Origin: Mycobacterium pinniadriaticum
Lineage (GTDB): Bacteria > Actinomycetota > Actinomycetes > Mycobacteriales > Mycobacteriaceae
Length of the DNA stretch: 64,000 nucleotides
Reading direction: 5' to 3'
Assembly: GCF_026242045.1 (NCBI RefSeq)
Contig: NZ_JAPJDO010000010.1
Location: 62,001 to 126,000, forward strand
Below the pieces are notes generated by a model. That model saw only the letters and a program-made list of their open reading frames with translations, did not search any database and was not told the origin of the DNA. This document shows, piece by piece, positions 62,601 through 64,000 of the stretch (position 1 is the first letter of the stretch; each line of letters opens with the position of its first letter). Position numbers and translations under genes: made by a program.

Positions 62601-64000
62601 TGCGCGGAAAGCTCGACCAGTCCGGATTCACCACATCACCCAACGCGGACGGCACCTACACCATCAAGGTCCCGCTCAACTCGCCCTACCTCGAGAAGTA
62701 CGAAGCCGGCGGCCCGGTCAGCTCCACGCCGGGGCCGTTCGCCGGCGGCGGGAAACTCGCCGTCGTGCACCCGGACGAATTCGTCGTCTCCAAACGCGGC
62801 CGCGCCACGGTACCGGACTCGTTCCTGCACCAACTGAACGTCGGACGGTTCGCCGGCGGCGGCGAAGTGGTCGACCAGAACGGCAACCCGGTAACGCCAG
62901 GCTCAGAGCCTGGGCCCGCGGCGGCACCGGTGGCGCCGGTGGCTCCGAACCCGACCGGCGGGGGCGTGCAGGGCATCCTCGGTCACGTCATCTCAGGCAT
63001 CCAAGGGCCGATCGGCAACGCGATCAGCCTCGGATCGAACCTGATCAACATGAACGGCCAACAGGCCACTGCGGCAGCCGAGGGTCAGGACTTCGGCCAG
63101 ACCCTCGCCACCCGTGCCTCCGGAGTGCCCGGACTGATCGGACTGTTCGGCTCGATGGGACTCGCGAACCCGGATGTCCGGAACGCTGCCCTGACGAACT
63201 GGGCGTCGCAGACCCTCGACTGGACCGCCAACTGGGCGGTCAGCAACGCCACACAGGCCGCGTCGATCCTCTATCAGGGCGGTCTCGGCCTGGTCGGGCT
63301 GGACCAGAGCATCCTGTCGACGTCGAACCCCTGGAACCAGGCCATCTCTCGGGCTGGGCAGTTCGCGCTCGGCCAGGACAGCCCCATCAGCACACTGCTC
63401 GGCGTTGGTGGCGGATCCGGATCGACCGCCGGCCTCGTCGACCCCCTGTCGCTCGCATCGCAGTACGGCGTGTCGATCGACCCCAAGACCGGCCAATTGG
63501 TGACCAATCCGATGGCGGCCGACGCGACGCTCAGCCCCGAGTTCCTCCGGAACCTCTACTCACTGAATCCGGCTGCTGCGGCTCCGCGACCTGGAGAGGC
63601 TGCAAGGGATTTCGCTCACCGCGTAATGATGCCGTTCTGGGAGAACCAGGGTTTCAAGGTTGGCGATCATGGCGCCGACAAGTACGGCGAGCACCAAAAC
63701 GGCGCAATCGACATCATGGTGCCCACCCTCGCTGCGGGCTATCGAGTTCTCCAACAGGTGCTTGCAGACCCGAACGCCTACGGCGTGATCTTCAATAACC
63801 AGACCTACGGGTACGGGCATGGATTGACACCACAGGACTACACGGCTGGGCACACAGGCAACCCGACGCAAGACCACCAAGACCATGTCCACGTCTGGTA
63901 CAAACCAAAGTCCCCAGGCATGGCCAGCGGTGGTTCGGTCTCAGGACCTGGGGGCCCGAAGGGCGACAAGATTCCGGCGCTGCTCTCGGACAACGAGCAC
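59699..64000 (+). CDS. Tape measure protein with metallopeptidase-like domain (3' end outside window)
   Basis: At least 1,434 residues, open to the window edge. Start given as GTG at 59699, but the sequence AGGGGAGGTGA covering it is an ideal ribosome site, so initiation may be at ATT 59705 or 59708. N-terminal FSAGSASVRIRPNADDF, long coiled-coil part (about 100-400), hydrophobic segments (about 140-190 and 620-720). Near residues 1,300-1,400 there is VGDHGADKYGEHQNGAID then DHQDHVHVWYKP, the His/Asp/HxH pattern of VldE/ARB-07466-like or M15-like peptidases. Sets tail length; the domain may open peptidoglycan. Confidence 0.9.
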   Translation, partial: MKIIPDFSAGSASVRIRPNADDFVRDLTAKLRATKDPGFKVKVDADVAPASRETAEFREEQERRSVDIDVDAETAGATAHLEEWRAREEANPINVRVTVDHQRADNDLRHLEQRLERLQRSDFLKLNILGAGTLAAVGPAATGLAELAASLQQVAQAGLLVPGALAATSASIGALVLGLSGIPTAYKAISKASQTAAEDQVAQARRAESASNNLRNAIVDEAQARRDVARATEDARQRLVDLNVEMRGGLLSESRAILQAQQARERLAQGKFTDVRDALLDVQEADQRVLEVQTRNAERANELADANKKGVANSDLVTAASERLTRAQQQVSQAQGDVADAANKMSASQRAVKVAMDQLSPNARKLVQTLIDMKPAFDDLRASVSEPMLEGKAEEFQHFYETVEPTIKAGGAKIGKAWNSNISALFNSLGSDNTRSLIDRILGNTAEAQTKWSAAIDPIVRVVGTLSAAGSDVLPRLADAVTTVSTRFANLFEQADKDGRLDKWINDGLTGMTLLGRTTENFGTSFTAITRAAGRDGGRTFLQWLEQATGRMSTFLNSVEGQNKVAEFFAEGRRTAAEFKPLLEELPGIFHSLREASQNYFGGILPLLTKAADLLNKHPGLVEAVLTAYLGWKTIQPIVGGISSALGGVSTGLTNVSTGFYTTRDSAKRAMKDVDDVFTKAGRPSGSGMAKFSGALSALGGATGPLMLISTAAIPALMGALDKLDEKHRESAAIARQFEQDERTLEATLDRVTGKVTAATREQAIRSARDYNPNGPGAGIDGISKGNAVSAATSLGIAPDLYADALVGKPEAVGQVRDILIKNNLLPEITANQELGQRFTDIRGATQDRLTNDDIINALLGQRDAVAKYNRAFEGTGIESTTGKYSLAEIALMLSQTGRASILSGGALNRSLDALPGAAAGALQQNQADQGRWRLTPAGSSFFGGNFQVGSDGANASVVIPGDALTAMRGKLDQSGFTTSPNADGTYTIKVPLNSPYLEKYEAGGPVSSTPGPFAGGGKLAVVHPDEFVVSKRGRATVPDSFLHQLNVGRFAGGGEVVDQNGNPVTPGSEPGPAAAPVAPVAPNPTGGGVQGILGHVISGIQGPIGNAISLGSNLINMNGQQATAAAEGQDFGQTLATRASGVPGLIGLFGSMGLANPDVRNAALTNWASQTLDWTANWAVSNATQAASILYQGGLGLVGLDQSILSTSNPWNQAISRAGQFALGQDSPISTLLGVGGGSGSTAGLVDPLSLASQYGVSIDPKTGQLVTNPMAADATLSPEFLRNLYSLNPAAAAPRPGEAARDFAHRVMMPFWENQGFKVGDHGADKYGEHQNGAIDIMVPTLAAGYRVLQQVLADPNAYGVIFNNQTYGYGHGLTPQDYTAGHTGNPTQDHQDHVHVWYKPKSPGMASGGSVSGPGGPKGDKIPALLSDNEH

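Larger units (their letters stand above)
17003..64000 (+). mobile_element. Integrated siphovirus-type prophage, left part (right end beyond window)
   Basis: Begins at attL in tRNA-Lys and contains integrase, immunity region, recombination and replication genes, terminase, head, neck and tail genes up to a truncated tape measure gene. Minor tail, lysis genes and attR are not in the window. Structural genes look intact; one small early gene has a probable frameshift. Confidence 0.95.

Noticed and set aside
1-64000. CRISPR array or rRNA genes
   Set aside because: No regularly spaced repeats of 20-40 bases and no rRNA-like sequence seen anywhere in the window.

Overview
The window is high-GC actinobacterial DNA. 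Its gene content (a single-polypeptide type I fatty acid synthase followed directly by acpS, DUF3618 and Bcp genes, a mycobacterial-style P450) points to a fast- or slow-growing Mycobacterium/Mycolicibacterium. About 17 kb of host chromosome on the left is followed by a siphovirus-type prophage that fills the rest and runs off the right edge. Species is not assigned.

Host part (1-17,002): the C-terminal two thirds of fas, acpS and an M20 dipeptidase run rightward. The dipeptidase 3' end abuts a decayed IS110-family element whose transposase has lost its middle and is frameshifted. Then come bcp (minus), a DUF3618 membrane protein (plus), a cytochrome P450 and an FAD-linked oxidase (minus), two small plus-strand genes, a secreted glycoside hydrolase (minus), and two small or secreted proteins of unknown function (minus). 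A terminator hairpin and the 3' 50 bases of a tRNA-Lys(CUU) gene end the host part.

Prophage (17,003 to beyond 64,000): the tRNA fragment is the left attachment site. From it rightward lie two genes of unknown function, a tyrosine integrase, a leftward pair of exported proteins (PASTA lipoprotein, DUF4189 protein) likely expressed in the lysogen, and a genetic switch. The switch has a leftward putative repressor and a rightward Cro-like gene plus Rha-type antirepressor, with palindromic operator candidates between them. A long rightward early operon (22-43 kb) of tightly overlapping genes follows: an excisionase-like HTH protein, a RecE-like nuclease with a RecT-like annealing protein, HNH proteins, a DUF2303 protein, a cysteine-peptidase-like protein, a DnaQ-like exonuclease, a DNA methyltransferase, a protein related to the C-terminal half of IS110 transposases, a replication initiator-like protein whose linker DNA looks like an origin, and many small proteins. 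A terminator lies at 41.7 kb.

Between the early region and the terminase is a leftward block (43.4-47.4 kb) with a TerC-family membrane protein, an LPD29-like protein, a ribbon-helix-helix protein and several unknown genes. It carries a private set of palindromic operators (core GTAGCTAC) as two twin sites with identical 21-bp spacing plus one single site before the ribbon-helix-helix gene. This self-contained, apparently repressor-controlled cargo island is the most novel-looking part of the window.

The late region (47.7 kb onward) is canonical: TerS, TerL, portal, MuF-like protein, scaffold, decoration protein, major capsid (family E), head-tail connectors, tail terminator, major tail protein with a nested Ig-like domain, tail-assembly chaperones joined by a -1 frameshift on GGGAAAA, an inserted minus-strand endonuclease VII-like gene, and a tape measure protein carrying a peptidase-like domain, cut by the window edge.
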